From Enterobacter quasihormaechei (GTDB lineage Bacteria; Pseudomonadota; Gammaproteobacteria; Enterobacterales; Enterobacteriaceae): DNA of 64,000 nt. The translations under genes and the position numbers were made by a program. The stretch lies in assembly GCF_004331385.1 (NCBI RefSeq), contig NZ_SJON01000003.1, forward strand, positions 62,001 to 126,000, written 5' to 3'. Positions 53,804 through 63,368 of the stretch are shown in pieces; the stretch's first letter is position 1, and every line of letters begins with the position of its first letter. The notes below the pieces were generated by a model. It was given only the letters and a program-made list of their open reading frames with translations, was not told the DNA's origin and did no database searches.

Positions 53804-54756
53804 GACTCCTCAATGGGCGCGCGGATCCGCGCGGCATAGGCCTGCATCCACGCCTCGTCTACCGCGTGATAATGTGTTTTCTCCCGCAGGCGCTCGGTAC
53901 GAAAAACCGTGAGCGGCTGGCGGGCCGTCGCCACCACAAACGAGAAGGTTTTGATGTTGGTTGCGGCGCCAAACTCGCCTCTGTTGTTCATACACACCAC
54001 GGAGAGATCGCCCGCGCGGCCAAAGCGCGACATCAGCCTGTCTTCGAGTTCAAAGACGACCGAATCCGCCGCCTGCTGCGGCGTCATGCCCTGCGCCATG
54101 CGACGAACGATTTCGTAGCTGGTGCAGCCTTTCATCAGGTCTTCACCGACGCCCGTGGCGGTGGCCGCCCCGGTTTCGCTGTCGCAGTAAAAGCCGGAGC
54201 CGATAATCGGCGAGTCCCCGAGGCGACCGCGTTTTTTCATGAACAGGCCGCTGGTGGAGGTGGCAACGCTCATTGAGCCCTGTTTATCGAGACCGATAAC
54301 GCCGACGGTGTCGTGCCCATCGTAGGGGCTTAACCCCTTATCCAGCGTCTCGCGACAGCGCTTGCGGTAGTGCTGCATGGCGCGATCCGTGAGCATGGTT
54401 TTGTCGGTAAAGCCCTGGCTCAGCGCCCACTCGCGCGCGCCCTGGCCGACCAGCAGGCTGTTGTAGCGCTGACGGCTGAGCGCATGCGCCACGCGCACCG
54501 GGTTGGCGATATCCACCAGATTCCCCACCGCGCCGAACGCCAGCGTGTCGCCGTCCATATACGCCGCGTCCAGCTCCACCTCACCGTTTTCGGTCGGCAG
54601 CCCGCCGTAGCCGACGGATTTATACAGCGGGAAGTCTTCGACGGCGGCGACGGCATCAACCACCGCCGTGGCGACCGGTTTTCCCGCCGCCAGGGCAGAC
54701 GCAGACTCCGTTACCCCTTCAAGCGCCATTCGCCAGGTTGCGATAATTCCCCACAT
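53800..54756 (-). CDS. Aspartylglucosaminidase-type Ntn hydrolase
   Basis: Member of the N4-(beta-N-acetylglucosaminyl)-L-asparaginase/isoaspartyl peptidase family, autocleaved before a Thr that becomes the nucleophile. Thr150 lies in GHDTVG, giving subunits of about 149 and 169 residues. Substrate residues of human aspartylglucosaminidase are recognisable: TSTSG, and Arg and Asp in RGRLGDSP. The N-terminal SVGYGG and GAVGNL segments also fit that branch better than EcAIII (IaaA). It should release ammonia or an amino sugar from a substituted asparagine. No signal peptide, so it acts in the cytoplasm. It begins 3 bases after the PTS gene. Confidence 0.9.
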   Translation of the reverse strand: MWGIIATWRMALEGVTESASALAAGKPVATAVVDAVAAVEDFPLYKSVGYGGLPTENGEVELDAAYMDGDTLAFGAVGNLVDIANPVRVAHALSRQRYNSLLVGQGAREWALSQGFTDKTMLTDRAMQHYRKRCRETLDKGLSPYDGHDTVGVIGLDKQGSMSVATSTSGLFMKKRGRLGDSPIIGSGFYCDSETGAATATGVGEDLMKGCTSYEIVRRMAQGMTPQQAADSVVFELEDRLMSRFGRAGDLSVVCMNNRGEFGAATNIKTFSFVVATARQPLTVFRTERLREKTHYHAVDEAWMQAYAARIRAPIEES

Positions 54757-54759
54757 GCT

Positions 54760-56079
54760 TTACTCCTGTTTTGCAAGGGTGGTGTCGGTTTGCGTCACCG
54801 GGGTCAGTTCCGCGGCGCGGTACTGTTTATCCACGATACGCATGAAAGGCAAGTACAGCATGGCGCCAATCAGCAGGTTGATCAGCTGCATCACGCTGCC
54901 GCTCAGGTGGCCGGTGACGATAAAACCGCTGATAACCGGCGGCAGCGTCCAGGGGATAAACACCCCGGTGGTGACGGCGACCGCGCCAACCTTCATCGCC
55001 ACATACTGCACGGTGACCAGCACCAGCGGCACCAGGTTGAATGGAATAAGCATGATGGGGTTCATGATCACCGGCAGGCCAAACAGGATCGGCTCGTTGA
55101 TGTTAAATACCGATGCCCCTGCGCCGAGGCGCGCCACTTCGCGCATGTTTTTACTGCGGGCGAAAATCAGCATTGCGATCACCAATGAGAGCGTGGCCCC
55201 CGCGCCGCCCATCCAGATCATGTCAAAAAACTGTTCCGTGATAATGTGCGGCGGCGTCGTCCCCGCCTGGATCGCGGCGATATTATCGGTCTGGTTCTCC
55301 ATCCACAGCGGGCGAATAATGCCATTGATCATCGAACCGGAGTTAATGCCCACTGACCACAGAATGGTGATGCTGAATACCGTCATCAGCGCACCGAAAT
55401 AGGAGGTGCCGTAGTGGCGCACCGGGGTAGCAACCACTTCATAAATAAACTGGTGGATGGTGCTGTAATGGGTGTTTTCGAAGATGATGCGGATGATAAG
55501 CACCAGAATCATCACCAGCAGGGCCGGGATCAGCGCCGCGAACGATTCCTGTACCGCCGGGGGCACGCCGTCCGGCATTTTGATGACCAGCTTTTTGCGC
55601 TTCAGCCAGCAGAACAGTTCCGTCCACAGCAGGGAACCGATCATCGCCACGAACAGCCCTTTGCTGCCGATCCACTCCACCGGCATCACGGTAATACCGC
55701 CGTTTTCCGCCACTTTGATAAAAGGCGTCAGGATCAGAAACGCGACCAGCGCCAGGATGCCGCAGGAGATGCGGTCCTCGCCGTAGTGTTCCGCCAGGCG
55801 GTAGGCCACCAGGAAGCTGATAAACAGCGACATGGTCGAGAACACCGCGTTGAACGGGATCTCAATGATCGCGCTCCAGCTGGCACCAAAGGCCTGAGAC
55901 ATAAACTGCTGATAGGCCTGGTTAGGGAAAGAGGAGATCACCAGCAGGATGGAGCCGACGATGATAAACGGCATGAATGAAACGTAGGCCCCACGAATGG
56001 CCCCAAGATGGCGCTGCTGGGCTGTTTTCGCCGCCAGCGGCATCAGTTTTGCTTCAAGAAATCCCAGAACATTGTTCAT
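54760..56079 (-). CDS. PTS permease EIIC, lactose/cellobiose/chitobiose family
   Basis: A 439-residue integral membrane EIIC without attached EIIA or EIIB domains, with about ten membrane segments. The substrate-site motif NEPILFGLP is present. The other family motif, usually GIHG, reads GINS here (WSVGINSGSMINGI), replacing a His that contacts the sugar in a structurally studied ChbC. No EIIA or EIIB gene is near, so those must come from another locus such as chb. First gene of the operon, GGAG ribosome site before the ATG, downstream of a CRP site. Confidence 0.93.
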   Translation of the reverse strand: MNNVLGFLEAKLMPLAAKTAQQRHLGAIRGAYVSFMPFIIVGSILLVISSFPNQAYQQFMSQAFGASWSAIIEIPFNAVFSTMSLFISFLVAYRLAEHYGEDRISCGILALVAFLILTPFIKVAENGGITVMPVEWIGSKGLFVAMIGSLLWTELFCWLKRKKLVIKMPDGVPPAVQESFAALIPALLVMILVLIIRIIFENTHYSTIHQFIYEVVATPVRHYGTSYFGALMTVFSITILWSVGINSGSMINGIIRPLWMENQTDNIAAIQAGTTPPHIITEQFFDMIWMGGAGATLSLVIAMLIFARSKNMREVARLGAGASVFNINEPILFGLPVIMNPIMLIPFNLVPLVLVTVQYVAMKVGAVAVTTGVFIPWTLPPVISGFIVTGHLSGSVMQLINLLIGAMLYLPFMRIVDKQYRAAELTPVTQTDTTLAKQE

Positions 56080-56128
56080 TGTGAACTCCGTACAAGATTG
56101 AGGGGTGTGGTTTATGTTATGTCTGTGG

Positions 56129-56171
56129 ATTATCAGTGAAGCGCGGCGCGCGAAAGGTGAAATCGGTCACA
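56129..56171 (-). promoter_or_regulatory. Class II CRP-dependent promoter of the PTS-hydrolase-aminopeptidase operon
   Basis: GGTGA-N6-TCACA (56156-56171) differs from the CRP consensus TGTGA-N6-TCACA at one base. On the minus strand a -10 GATAAT lies at 56134-56129, giving a start near 56122 and placing the CRP centre (56163.5) at about -41.5. Catabolite control fits a PTS operon. Confidence 0.75.
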
Positions 56172-56193
56172 AAGCATTCGCTGCTGCATAATA

Positions 56194-56207
56194 AATCTCA
56201 TGAGATT
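56194..56207. promoter_or_regulatory. Perfect 14-bp palindrome before the transposase-like gene
   Basis: AATCTCATGAGATT lies between a -10-like CATAAT (56187-56192) and the ribosome site of the gene. A likely operator, perhaps for autoregulation. Confidence 0.55.
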
Positions 56208-56226
56208 AGTTGCGGAGAGAGACGCG

Positions 56227-57051
56227 ATGGAAATCAAACTGCATGCCAACGCCACGACCACGCCGCGTATCCGTCGCTACCTTCAGCAGTCCGATAAAAG
56301 CGACAGAGAGCTGGCCACTGAGCTGGGGATCTCGGTCACCACCGTCAGGCGCTGGCGCAACCGCGACCAGGTATCGGATAACCACACTACGCCCAAAGTG
56401 ATACACAAAGCGTTGAGACAGGAACAGGCGTCACTGATAAATGCCCTGCGGGATATCTCCGGTGCGCCGCTGGATGAGCTTCTGCTGTTGGTGAATGACG
56501 GACTCGGGATCGCCGTTTCCCGCGCGACCCTGAACCGCTACCTCAAGCCGGCTTCGGTAAAACAAAAGGGGGCATTGTTGCAGGGCAAGAAGGCGCTGAA
56601 GGCCGGCATCATGCCGCAGAAACTACTCCTGCATCATCAGCCGCTGTCGCTGCATATGGACGACGGTGGCGAGCAACATCTACTCTGGGCGCGTGAACCC
56701 GTCAGCGGCTGGTGCTACGCCCGGCTTTATGCCGGCGTTTCCCCGCAGTTGTTAACCCACTGGGCGAATGAGGTGCTGGAAGCGTGTCCGGCTGATATTC
56801 AATCTGTTGAGACTTTTGGGCTGGCGGTGACGCTGCCGGTGCACAGCGTTAGCGTGAAAGCGCATCCGCAGCAAATCCGCGCCGTACTGGTGGCGCTGCC
56901 GTTACGCGACATCATTCCACGGGTGAACAAAGAACCGATGGGAGAGCTGTTGATTCAACTGTGTGATTTTTACAACCGGGGGAAAGCGCAGAAAAAGCTG
57001 GGAGAGCGTACGCCGCAGGCGTTTCTGGAAGCGCTGCGGCGTAACGATTAG
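56227..57051 (+). CDS. IS481-transposase-derived helix-turn-helix protein, putative regulator
   Basis: A 274-residue protein. Residues about 5-110 follow the N-terminal part of IS481-family transposases: a helix-turn-helix (SDRELATELGISVTTVRRWR), a linker ending near HTTPKVIHKAL, and a second helical unit with PLDELLLLVNDGL and SRATLNRYLKP. The rest keeps the outline of the DDE domain (LHMDDGG, WCYARLYAG, LEACPADIQSVE, final FYNRGKAQKKLGERTPQAFLEAL), but the expected T-D-N-G and N-G-x-x-E motifs are gone and the protein is short. Catalysis seems lost while DNA binding may remain. Start 56227 has GGAG nine bases upstream; an in-frame ATG at 56200 lies in the palindrome. Divergent from the PTS operon; overlaps convergent yfgD by 4 bases. 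Confidence 0.82.
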   Translation: MEIKLHANATTTPRIRRYLQQSDKSDRELATELGISVTTVRRWRNRDQVSDNHTTPKVIHKALRQEQASLINALRDISGAPLDELLLLVNDGLGIAVSRATLNRYLKPASVKQKGALLQGKKALKAGIMPQKLLLHHQPLSLHMDDGGEQHLLWAREPVSGWCYARLYAGVSPQLLTHWANEVLEACPADIQSVETFGLAVTLPVHSVSVKAHPQQIRAVLVALPLRDIIPRVNKEPMGELLIQLCDFYNRGKAQKKLGERTPQAFLEALRRND

Positions 57052-57404
57052 ACGATTTCGAGCACGTCTTCCGGCGGACGACCGATACGCGCCTTGCCGT
57101 TCGCCACCACAATCGGACGCTCAATCAGCTTTGGATTCTCGACCATTGCCTGAATCAGCCGCTCTTCAGTGAGATGTGTATCGTTCAGATTGAGCGATTT
57201 ATACAGATCTTCTTTCTGACGCATCAGCTCGCGCGCGCTGCCCATATCGAGCATCTTAAGCAGCTGACGGATCGTCTGCGCGTCCGGCGGCGTCTCCAGA
57301 TACAGCACCACTTCCGGTTCGATGCCGTTAGACTTCAGCAGGCTGAGGGTGTCGCGGCTCTTGGAGCAGCGAGGGTTATGGTAAATTTTTACCGCGTCTG
57401 TCAT
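57048..57404 (-). CDS. yfgD: ArsC-family oxidoreductase-like protein YfgD
   Basis: A 118-residue thioredoxin-fold protein of the ArsC/Spx group, nearly identical to E. coli YfgD (119). The N-terminal active-site-like segment IYHNPRCSKSRDTL keeps the single Cys and following Arg; ENPKLIERPIVV is the distal signature of glutaredoxin-dependent arsenate reductases. Arsenate reduction has not been its established main role. It lies 13 bases after bepA. Confidence 0.95.
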   Translation of the reverse strand: MTDAVKIYHNPRCSKSRDTLSLLKSNGIEPEVVLYLETPPDAQTIRQLLKMLDMGSARELMRQKEDLYKSLNLNDTHLTEERLIQAMVENPKLIERPIVVANGKARIGRPPEDVLEIV

Positions 57405-57417
57405 GACTTCTCCTTTA

Positions 57418-58881
57418 TTACATCTTCTCGTACGGCTTAAAGCGTTGTTGCAGGCCGCGCAGCTGGTCGATTCGCGCGTCGTAGCGGGCCTGTTGCAGGC
57501 TGCCGAGCTTCACCTGTGAACTGGCGCTGCTCAACAGGGAAATGGCCTGGTCGAGGCGGCCCGCCAGCGCCAGACCTTCCGCACGCGCGGCTAGCTCCTG
57601 ATCGCGGTTACCCAGTTGCCCCTGCGCCTGGGCGAGCAGCTCCCAGCCGTTCTGGTCATCTTTATTGTTAAAGGTGTAGCGGTTCAGAATGGTCACCGCC
57701 TCGCCGGGCTGTCCACCCTGTAAGTAAGCGTTCGCCAGGTTAAGCTGCAATACCGGATTGTTACGAAGATCTTTCGCCCCTTTCAGGCGATTAATCGCAT
57801 CGGTCGCTTTTTTCTGTCCCAGATCGATATCGGTGGCGAGGTCGAGATACCACGGGTTATTTGGGGCCGCCGCCAGAAGCGGCTGTAGCGCTTTACGCGC
57901 TTCATCGTATTTGCTGGCCTCCATAGCCTGGAGCGCCTGACCATACTGCGCCGCGTTTTTCTCGCGCACGTTGCCTTTCGCCAGCGCGTCCAGCAGATCG
58001 CTGGTGAGCTGATTACGCCCGGAGTTGTACATGCCAAGCGTTCTCACTTTTGCCATGTAGAAATCCTGCGAAGACTGCACGACCACCGGACGCATCTGGT
58101 TGGCACGGTTACGCGCATCCGAGAGGCGGCTTTCCGGCAGCGGGTGGGTCAACAGAATTTCAGGGGGACGCGACGAGTAGCGTGCCTGGTCGAGCAGTTT
58201 TTCCAGGAAACTCGGCATGGCCTGCGGGTCAAAGCCTGCACGCTGTAAAACCTGAATGCCGATGCGGTCTGCCTCTTGCTCGTTCTGCTGGGTAAAGCTG
58301 ATCATCCCCTGACGCGTTCCCGCCAGCGTCCCGGTGAGGGCCGCCATCCCGGCCTGCGGGCTGGCCATCGCCAGCAGAATAGAGCCCAGCGCGCCCACCC
58401 AGGTCAGCGGGGCGTTACGCTTCTGGTCTTCCATCGCACGCGCCAGATGGCGCTGGGTAACGTGCGAAATTTCGTGCGCCATGACTGACGCCAGCTGGCT
58501 TTCGTTATCGGAATAACGGAATAACGCCGAATGCAGCACCACGTTCCCGCCAAAGAAGGCGAAGGCGTTGATTTCGTCGTTATTGATTAAGAAGAAGTGG
58601 AAGGGCGTTTTTACCGAGTCCGCGTGCGCCACCAGCCGCATCCCCAGACCGTTGATGTACTGGACCAGCAAAGGGTCGTTGATCAGCGGAGCACTGCCGC
58701 GCAGCTGGCGTACGTAATAATCCCCCATCTGCATCTCCTGCCCGATGGAGAGCGTGCTTCCTGCCGTGGTGCCCATGTCCGGCAATGAATCGGACGAGTC
58801 AGCGAAAGCGGGCAACACCTGGCCGACCGTCACGGCGGCAATCAGTGTCGCAACCAGTGTTTTTTTCAACTGCCTGAACAT
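57418..58881 (-). CDS. bepA: Periplasmic metalloprotease/chaperone BepA
   Basis: Assists LptD maturation and BAM, degrading stalled outer-membrane proteins. The 487 residues, equal to E. coli, have a Sec signal (cleavage after AFA), an M48 protease domain with HEISH (about 136-140) and the distal Glu in [11 protein letters not shown], and a C-terminal TPR domain. The ATG at 58881 was chosen; a longer frame from 59025 is not conserved. The 220-base gap to perM shows no gene. Confidence 0.97.
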   Translation of the reverse strand: MFRQLKKTLVATLIAAVTVGQVLPAFADSSDSLPDMGTTAGSTLSIGQEMQMGDYYVRQLRGSAPLINDPLLVQYINGLGMRLVAHADSVKTPFHFFLINNDEINAFAFFGGNVVLHSALFRYSDNESQLASVMAHEISHVTQRHLARAMEDQKRNAPLTWVGALGSILLAMASPQAGMAALTGTLAGTRQGMISFTQQNEQEADRIGIQVLQRAGFDPQAMPSFLEKLLDQARYSSRPPEILLTHPLPESRLSDARNRANQMRPVVVQSSQDFYMAKVRTLGMYNSGRNQLTSDLLDALAKGNVREKNAAQYGQALQAMEASKYDEARKALQPLLAAAPNNPWYLDLATDIDLGQKKATDAINRLKGAKDLRNNPVLQLNLANAYLQGGQPGEAVTILNRYTFNNKDDQNGWELLAQAQGQLGNRDQELAARAEGLALAGRLDQAISLLSSASSQVKLGSLQQARYDARIDQLRGLQQRFKPYEKM

Positions 58882-59101
58882 AACCACTGTCCTGTATATT
58901 GGATGTGCTAATTTGACCGATGAACCCGCATAACGTTCATCTCCGCTGCCCTGCGAGTGTAGCCGTGTTATGAGATGAAGAAAATCCCATTCATCAGGGT
59001 TTTGCGAAACCTGACAGTGGAACAAAAAGAAAAGTCTTTTTTGTGACAGTTAGATACAATTCACCGTCTCACTCCCGCCATTCGATTCAGGGAAGGGTTG
59101 T

Positions 59102-60166
59102 ATGCTCGAAATGTTAATGCAGTGGTATCGGCGTCGGTTTAGCGATCCGGAAGCCATTGCTTTACTGGTTATTCTGGTTGCCGGATTCGGTATCCTGTTC
59201 TTCTTTAGCGGCCTGCTGGCTCCTCTGCTGGTGGCGATCGTGCTGGCGTATCTGCTGGAGTGGCCCACCGCGCGTCTGGAACATATCGGCTGTTCCCGCC
59301 GCTGGGCGACCAGCATCGTGCTGGTGCTGTTTGTCGGTATACTGCTGCTGATGTCCTTCGTGGTCATGCCCATCGCCTGGCAACAGGGGATATACCTGAT
59401 CCGCGATATGCCCGGCATGCTGAATAAACTGTCTGATTTTGCCGCCACGCTGCCGCGCCGCTATCCCGCGCTGATGGACGCCGGGATCATCGATGCGATG
59501 GCCGAAAACATGCGCGCCCGCATCATGACCATGGGCGATTCGGTGGTGAAGTACTCGCTGGCCTCGCTGGTGGGGCTGCTGACCCTGGCCGTCTATCTGG
59601 TCCTCGTGCCGCTGATGGTGTTCTTCCTGGTCAAAGATAAAGAGCAGATGCTGAACGCGGTACGCCGCGTGCTGCCGCGCAATCGCGGCCTGGCCGGGCA
59701 GGTCTGGCAGGAGATGAACCAGCAGATCACCAACTACATTCGCGGCAAGGTGCTGGAGATGATTGTGGTGGGCGTGGCGACCTGGGTTGGCTTTGTGATC
59801 TTTGGGCTGAATTATTCGCTGCTGCTGGCGGTGCTGGTTGGATTCTCGGTCCTCATCCCGTATATCGGCGCGTTTGTGGTGACCATTCCGGTCGTCGGCG
59901 TCGCGCTGTTCCAGTTTGGTCTGGGCACGGAGTTCTGGAGCTGCTTCGCGGTATACCTGATCATTCAGGGGCTGGACGGTAACCTGCTGGTACCGGTGCT
60001 GTTCTCAGAAGCTGTTAACCTGCATCCGCTGGTGATTATTCTGTCAGTGGTGATTTTCGGCGGTCTGTGGGGGTTCTGGGGCGTGTTCTTTGCCATACCG
60101 CTGGCGACGCTGATTAAAGCCGTGGTCCACGCATGGCCGGATGTGCCGGCGGTGGAAGAGAAGTAG
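59102..60166 (+). CDS. perM: AI-2E-family transporter PerM
   Basis: A 354-residue inner-membrane protein with about eight membrane segments, almost identical to E. coli PerM (353). It belongs to the AI-2E exporter family (TqsA group) with the conserved GNLLVPVLFSEAVNLHPLVI segment. The substrate is not established. Confidence 0.96.
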   Translation: MLEMLMQWYRRRFSDPEAIALLVILVAGFGILFFFSGLLAPLLVAIVLAYLLEWPTARLEHIGCSRRWATSIVLVLFVGILLLMSFVVMPIAWQQGIYLIRDMPGMLNKLSDFAATLPRRYPALMDAGIIDAMAENMRARIMTMGDSVVKYSLASLVGLLTLAVYLVLVPLMVFFLVKDKEQMLNAVRRVLPRNRGLAGQVWQEMNQQITNYIRGKVLEMIVVGVATWVGFVIFGLNYSLLLAVLVGFSVLIPYIGAFVVTIPVVGVALFQFGLGTEFWSCFAVYLIIQGLDGNLLVPVLFSEAVNLHPLVIILSVVIFGGLWGFWGVFFAIPLATLIKAVVHAWPDVPAVEEK

Positions 60167-60170
60167 TTTT

Positions 60171-60240
60171 GCCGGGTGGCGCTGCGCTTACCCGGCCTAC
60201 TTATTCTTGTAGGTCGGGTAAGGCGAAGCCGCCACCCGAC
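60171..60240. repeat. BIME/REP element between perM and bcp
   Basis: Inverted REP pair GCCGGGTGGCGCTGCGCTTA ... TAAGGCGAAGCCGCCACCCG around CCTACTTATTCTTGTAGG. It separates two convergent genes. Confidence 0.9.
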
Positions 60241-60248
60241 ACTCACTT

Positions 60249-60719
60249 TCAGGCACTTTCTTTCAGCCAGTTCAACACCACGTCGTGGTGGTTACTGGTT
60301 TTGAAGTCGTCAAACACGTGCTCAACTTTACCGTCAGCGCCAATCAGGAAGCTGATGCGGTGGATCCCGTCGTAGGTTTTGCCCATAAAGGACTTCTCAC
60401 CCCAGACGCCAAACTGCTCGCAAACCTGGTGGTCTTCATCGGAAAGCAGCGTGAAGTTCAGCAGCTCTTTTTCCGCAAAGCGTGACAGCTTTTCTGGCTT
60501 ATCGGTGCTGATGCCCAGCACTTCCACACCGACTTTCTTCAACTCATCCATGTTATCGCGTAAACCGCAGGCCTGTACGGTACAGCCCGGCGTCATGGCT
60601 TTCGGGTAGAAATAGACCAGAACACGCTGTCCCTGGAAGTCGGTCAAATTTACTTGCTCGCCGTCTTGATCCGGTAAGCTAAATTTCGGTGCGATATCAC
60701 CGGCTTTCAGTGGGTTCAT
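60249..60719 (-). CDS. bcp: Thiol peroxidase Bcp (peroxiredoxin Q)
   Basis: Reduces hydrogen peroxide and organic hydroperoxides with thioredoxin. The 156 residues, equal to E. coli, contain peroxidatic Cys46 and resolving Cys51 in PGCTVQACGLRD. Its ATG overlaps the gcvR stop by one base (TAATG), an E. coli-like operon. Confidence 0.98.
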   Translation of the reverse strand: MNPLKAGDIAPKFSLPDQDGEQVNLTDFQGQRVLVYFYPKAMTPGCTVQACGLRDNMDELKKVGVEVLGISTDKPEKLSRFAEKELLNFTLLSDEDHQVCEQFGVWGEKSFMGKTYDGIHRISFLIGADGKVEHVFDDFKTSNHHDVVLNWLKESA

Positions 60720-61288
60720 TACTCAACTCCATCCTGTTCGTGCTGCGAATAATCGACGACGCTTATACTGCCTTGCGCGTGTAATTCTGTACAGAGGGCT
60801 TTGAATGCTTGCTCGATATTTGACGCATCCTGCGAGGCAGGGCTGTGGGCAGTAATTTGAATAAACAGCGTCGGGATGGCGTTCTCATCACCCGGCTGCG
60901 TGCGGGAAACCAGTTCGGCAATGTTCATCTGATGGCTGTCAAACAGCGCCGTAAAACGTTCAATCAGATGAGGTGAATCAGGCACTTCAACCTGTACCCA
61001 GACCGTGGCAGGCAGAGCCGGACGCGGGCGCGCGGTGGTGCGCTTCATCACAATCAGTAAATCCAGCTCTGCGCCCTTCAGCGGCAGGGTAGATTCAATG
61101 AGGGTAATGGCATTCCATGTTCCGGAAAGCAGCATAATGAACGTGAACTCTTCACCCAGCATAGCCAGCCGGCTGTCTTCGATATTGCAGCCGCAGCTGC
61201 TCACGTGGCGAGTGATGGTATTCACGATACCCGGCCTGTCAGCACCCAGCGCAGTGATAACCAGGTAATGTTGTGATGAGGTTGTCAA
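60719..61288 (-). CDS. gcvR: Glycine cleavage system regulatory protein GcvR
   Basis: Binds GcvA and, without glycine, turns it into a repressor of gcvTHP. The 189 residues comprise two ACT domains (about 8-80 and 93-170). It is divergent from dapA with 145 bases between, which contain a small CCTGAG/CTCAGG hairpin of unknown meaning. Confidence 0.97.
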   Translation of the reverse strand: MTTSSQHYLVITALGADRPGIVNTITRHVSSCGCNIEDSRLAMLGEEFTFIMLLSGTWNAITLIESTLPLKGAELDLLIVMKRTTARPRPALPATVWVQVEVPDSPHLIERFTALFDSHQMNIAELVSRTQPGDENAIPTLFIQITAHSPASQDASNIEQAFKALCTELHAQGSISVVDYSQHEQDGVE

Positions 61289-61433
61289 ACCTGTTCTTCC
61301 TTTGCGTGGTTAAGTCTTCCTAAGGAAAGCATAAAAAAAACATGCATACAACCGCCTGAGAGCCTCAGGTCGCTTGCTTTTATTACAGTTCCAAACGTAA
61401 CATTGAGGCTCTTGTTCGCACAGAGGATGGCTC

Positions 61434-62312
61434 ATGTTCACGGGAAGTATTGTCGCGCTTGTTACACCGATGGATGAAAAAGGTAATGTCTGCCGGTCAA
61501 GCATGAAGAAGCTCATTGATTACCATGTCGCCAATGGAACCTCGGCGATCGTTTCGGTAGGGACTACCGGTGAATCCGCAACGCTGAGCCACGACGAGCA
61601 CGGCGACGTTGTGATGCTGACCCTTGAGCTGGCTGACGGGCGTATTCCGGTCATCGCCGGTACGGGCGCAAACGCAACGGCTGAGGCCATTAGCCTGACC
61701 CAGCGTTTTAACGACAGCGGCGTGGTTGGCTGTCTGACGGTCACGCCTTACTACAACCGTCCTACTCAGGAAGGTTTGTTCCAGCATTTCAAAGCCATCG
61801 CCGAACATACTGACTTGCCACAAATTCTGTATAATGTGCCGTCTCGTACCGGTTGCGATATGCTGCCGGAAACCGTTGGCCGTCTCTCGAAAGTAAAAAA
61901 TATTATCGGGATTAAAGAGGCGACAGGGAACTTAAGCCGCGTTCATCAGATCAAAGAGCTGGTTTCAGACGACTTTATCCTGTTGAGCGGTGACGATGCG
62001 ACCGCGCTGGACTTTATGCAGCTCGGAGGAAATGGCGTGATTTCCGTGACGGCGAACGTTGCGGCGCGCGATATGGCTGACATGTGCAAGCTGGCCGCAG
62101 CCGGTCACTTTGATGAAGCTCGCGTGATTAATCAGCGTCTGATGCCGTTGCACAATAAATTATTTGTCGAACCCAATCCGATCCCAGTGAAATGGGCATG
62201 TAAGGAGTTGGGGCTTGTAGCAACCGACACGCTGCGTCTGCCAATGACACCTATTACCGACCACGGTCGTGAAATTGTCGCTGGCGCGCTGAAGCATGCC
62301 GGTCTGCTGTAA
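61434..62312 (+). CDS. dapA: 4-hydroxy-tetrahydrodipicolinate synthase
   Basis: First committed enzyme of lysine and diaminopimelate synthesis, condensing pyruvate with aspartate semialdehyde. It is 292 residues, equal to E. coli. Schiff-base Lys161 is in [10 protein letters not shown], Tyr133 in LYNVPSRTG, and the GTTGESATL pyruvate site is intact. bamC follows 16 bases later in the same operon. Confidence 0.99.
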   Translation: MFTGSIVALVTPMDEKGNVCRSSMKKLIDYHVANGTSAIVSVGTTGESATLSHDEHGDVVMLTLELADGRIPVIAGTGANATAEAISLTQRFNDSGVVGCLTVTPYYNRPTQEGLFQHFKAIAEHTDLPQILYNVPSRTGCDMLPETVGRLSKVKNIIGIKEATGNLSRVHQIKELVSDDFILLSGDDATALDFMQLGGNGVISVTANVAARDMADMCKLAAAGHFDEARVINQRLMPLHNKLFVEPNPIPVKWACKELGLVATDTLRLPMTPITDHGREIVAGALKHAGLL

Positions 62313-62328
62313 AGTTTAGGGAGATTTG

Positions 62329-63363
62329 ATGGCTTATTCAGTACAGAAGTCGCGCCTGGCGAAGGTTGCGGGTGTTTCGCTTGTTATGCTCCTCGCTGCC
62401 TGTAGTTCAGACTCGCGCTACAAGCGCCAGGTGAGCGGTGATGAATCCTATCTGGATTCGCCGCCGCTTGCTGAACTTCACGCGCCTGCCGGCATGATCC
62501 TGCCGATTCAGAACGGTGATTATAATATTCCGGTCACGAACGGTAGCGGTCTGGTGGGTAAAGCGCTTGATATTCGTCCGCCGGCTCAGCCTCTGGCGCT
62601 GGTGAGTGGCGCGCGTACTCAGTTTACCGGTGATACGGCCTCTCTGCTGGTGGAAAGCGCACGCGGCACCACGCTGTGGCCGCAGGTGGTGAGCGTAATT
62701 CAGTCGAAAAATTACACGATTGATAAACGCGACGACGCCAGTCAGACCTTAACCACCGACTGGATTGAGTGGAACCGTCTCGATGAAGATCAGCAGTATC
62801 GCGGTCGTTATCAAGTCTCCGTTAAGCCGCAGGGTTATCAGCAGGCGGTTACCGTTAAGCTGTTAAATCTTGAGCAGGCGGGCAAACCGATTGCCGATCC
62901 GGCTGCCTTGCAGCGCTACAGCACCGAAATGCTGAACGTGATTGCAGCGGGTCTGGATAAGAACGCCACCGATGCCGCTAACGCCGCGCAGAACCGTAAC
63001 GGTTCAACGTTTGACGTGCAGAGCGGTGCCGATGATACCGGTCTGCCAATGCTGGTGGTGCGTGCGCCGTTTAACCAGACCTGGCAGCGTTTGCCGGCTA
63101 CGCTTGAAAAAGTGGGCATGAAGGTGACCGACAGCACCCGTTCAACGGGCAGCATCACAGCGACCTATAAGCCGCTGTCCGATAGCGCTTGGCAGGAACT
63201 GGGGGCAAGCGATCCGCAGCTGCCTTCCGGTGACTACAAAATCCAGGTCGGCGACCTCGATAACCGCAGCAGCCTGCAATTTATCGATCCGAAAGGACAC
63301 ACGCTGACCCAGTCGCAAAACGATGCGCTGGTCGCTGCCTTCCAGGCCGCATTCAGCAAATAA
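62329..63363 (+). CDS. bamC: Outer-membrane assembly lipoprotein BamC
   Basis: BAM-complex lipoprotein (formerly NlpB), 344 residues as in E. coli, with lipobox LLAAC (Cys25), an unstructured N-terminal segment that binds BamD, and two helix-grip domains. The ATG at 62329 has AGGGAG upstream; a TTG one codon before it is rejected. Confidence 0.98.
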   Translation: MAYSVQKSRLAKVAGVSLVMLLAACSSDSRYKRQVSGDESYLDSPPLAELHAPAGMILPIQNGDYNIPVTNGSGLVGKALDIRPPAQPLALVSGARTQFTGDTASLLVESARGTTLWPQVVSVIQSKNYTIDKRDDASQTLTTDWIEWNRLDEDQQYRGRYQVSVKPQGYQQAVTVKLLNLEQAGKPIADPAALQRYSTEMLNVIAAGLDKNATDAANAAQNRNGSTFDVQSGADDTGLPMLVVRAPFNQTWQRLPATLEKVGMKVTDSTRSTGSITATYKPLSDSAWQELGASDPQLPSGDYKIQVGDLDNRSSLQFIDPKGHTLTQSQNDALVAAFQAAFSK

Positions 63364-63368
63364 TAGCG

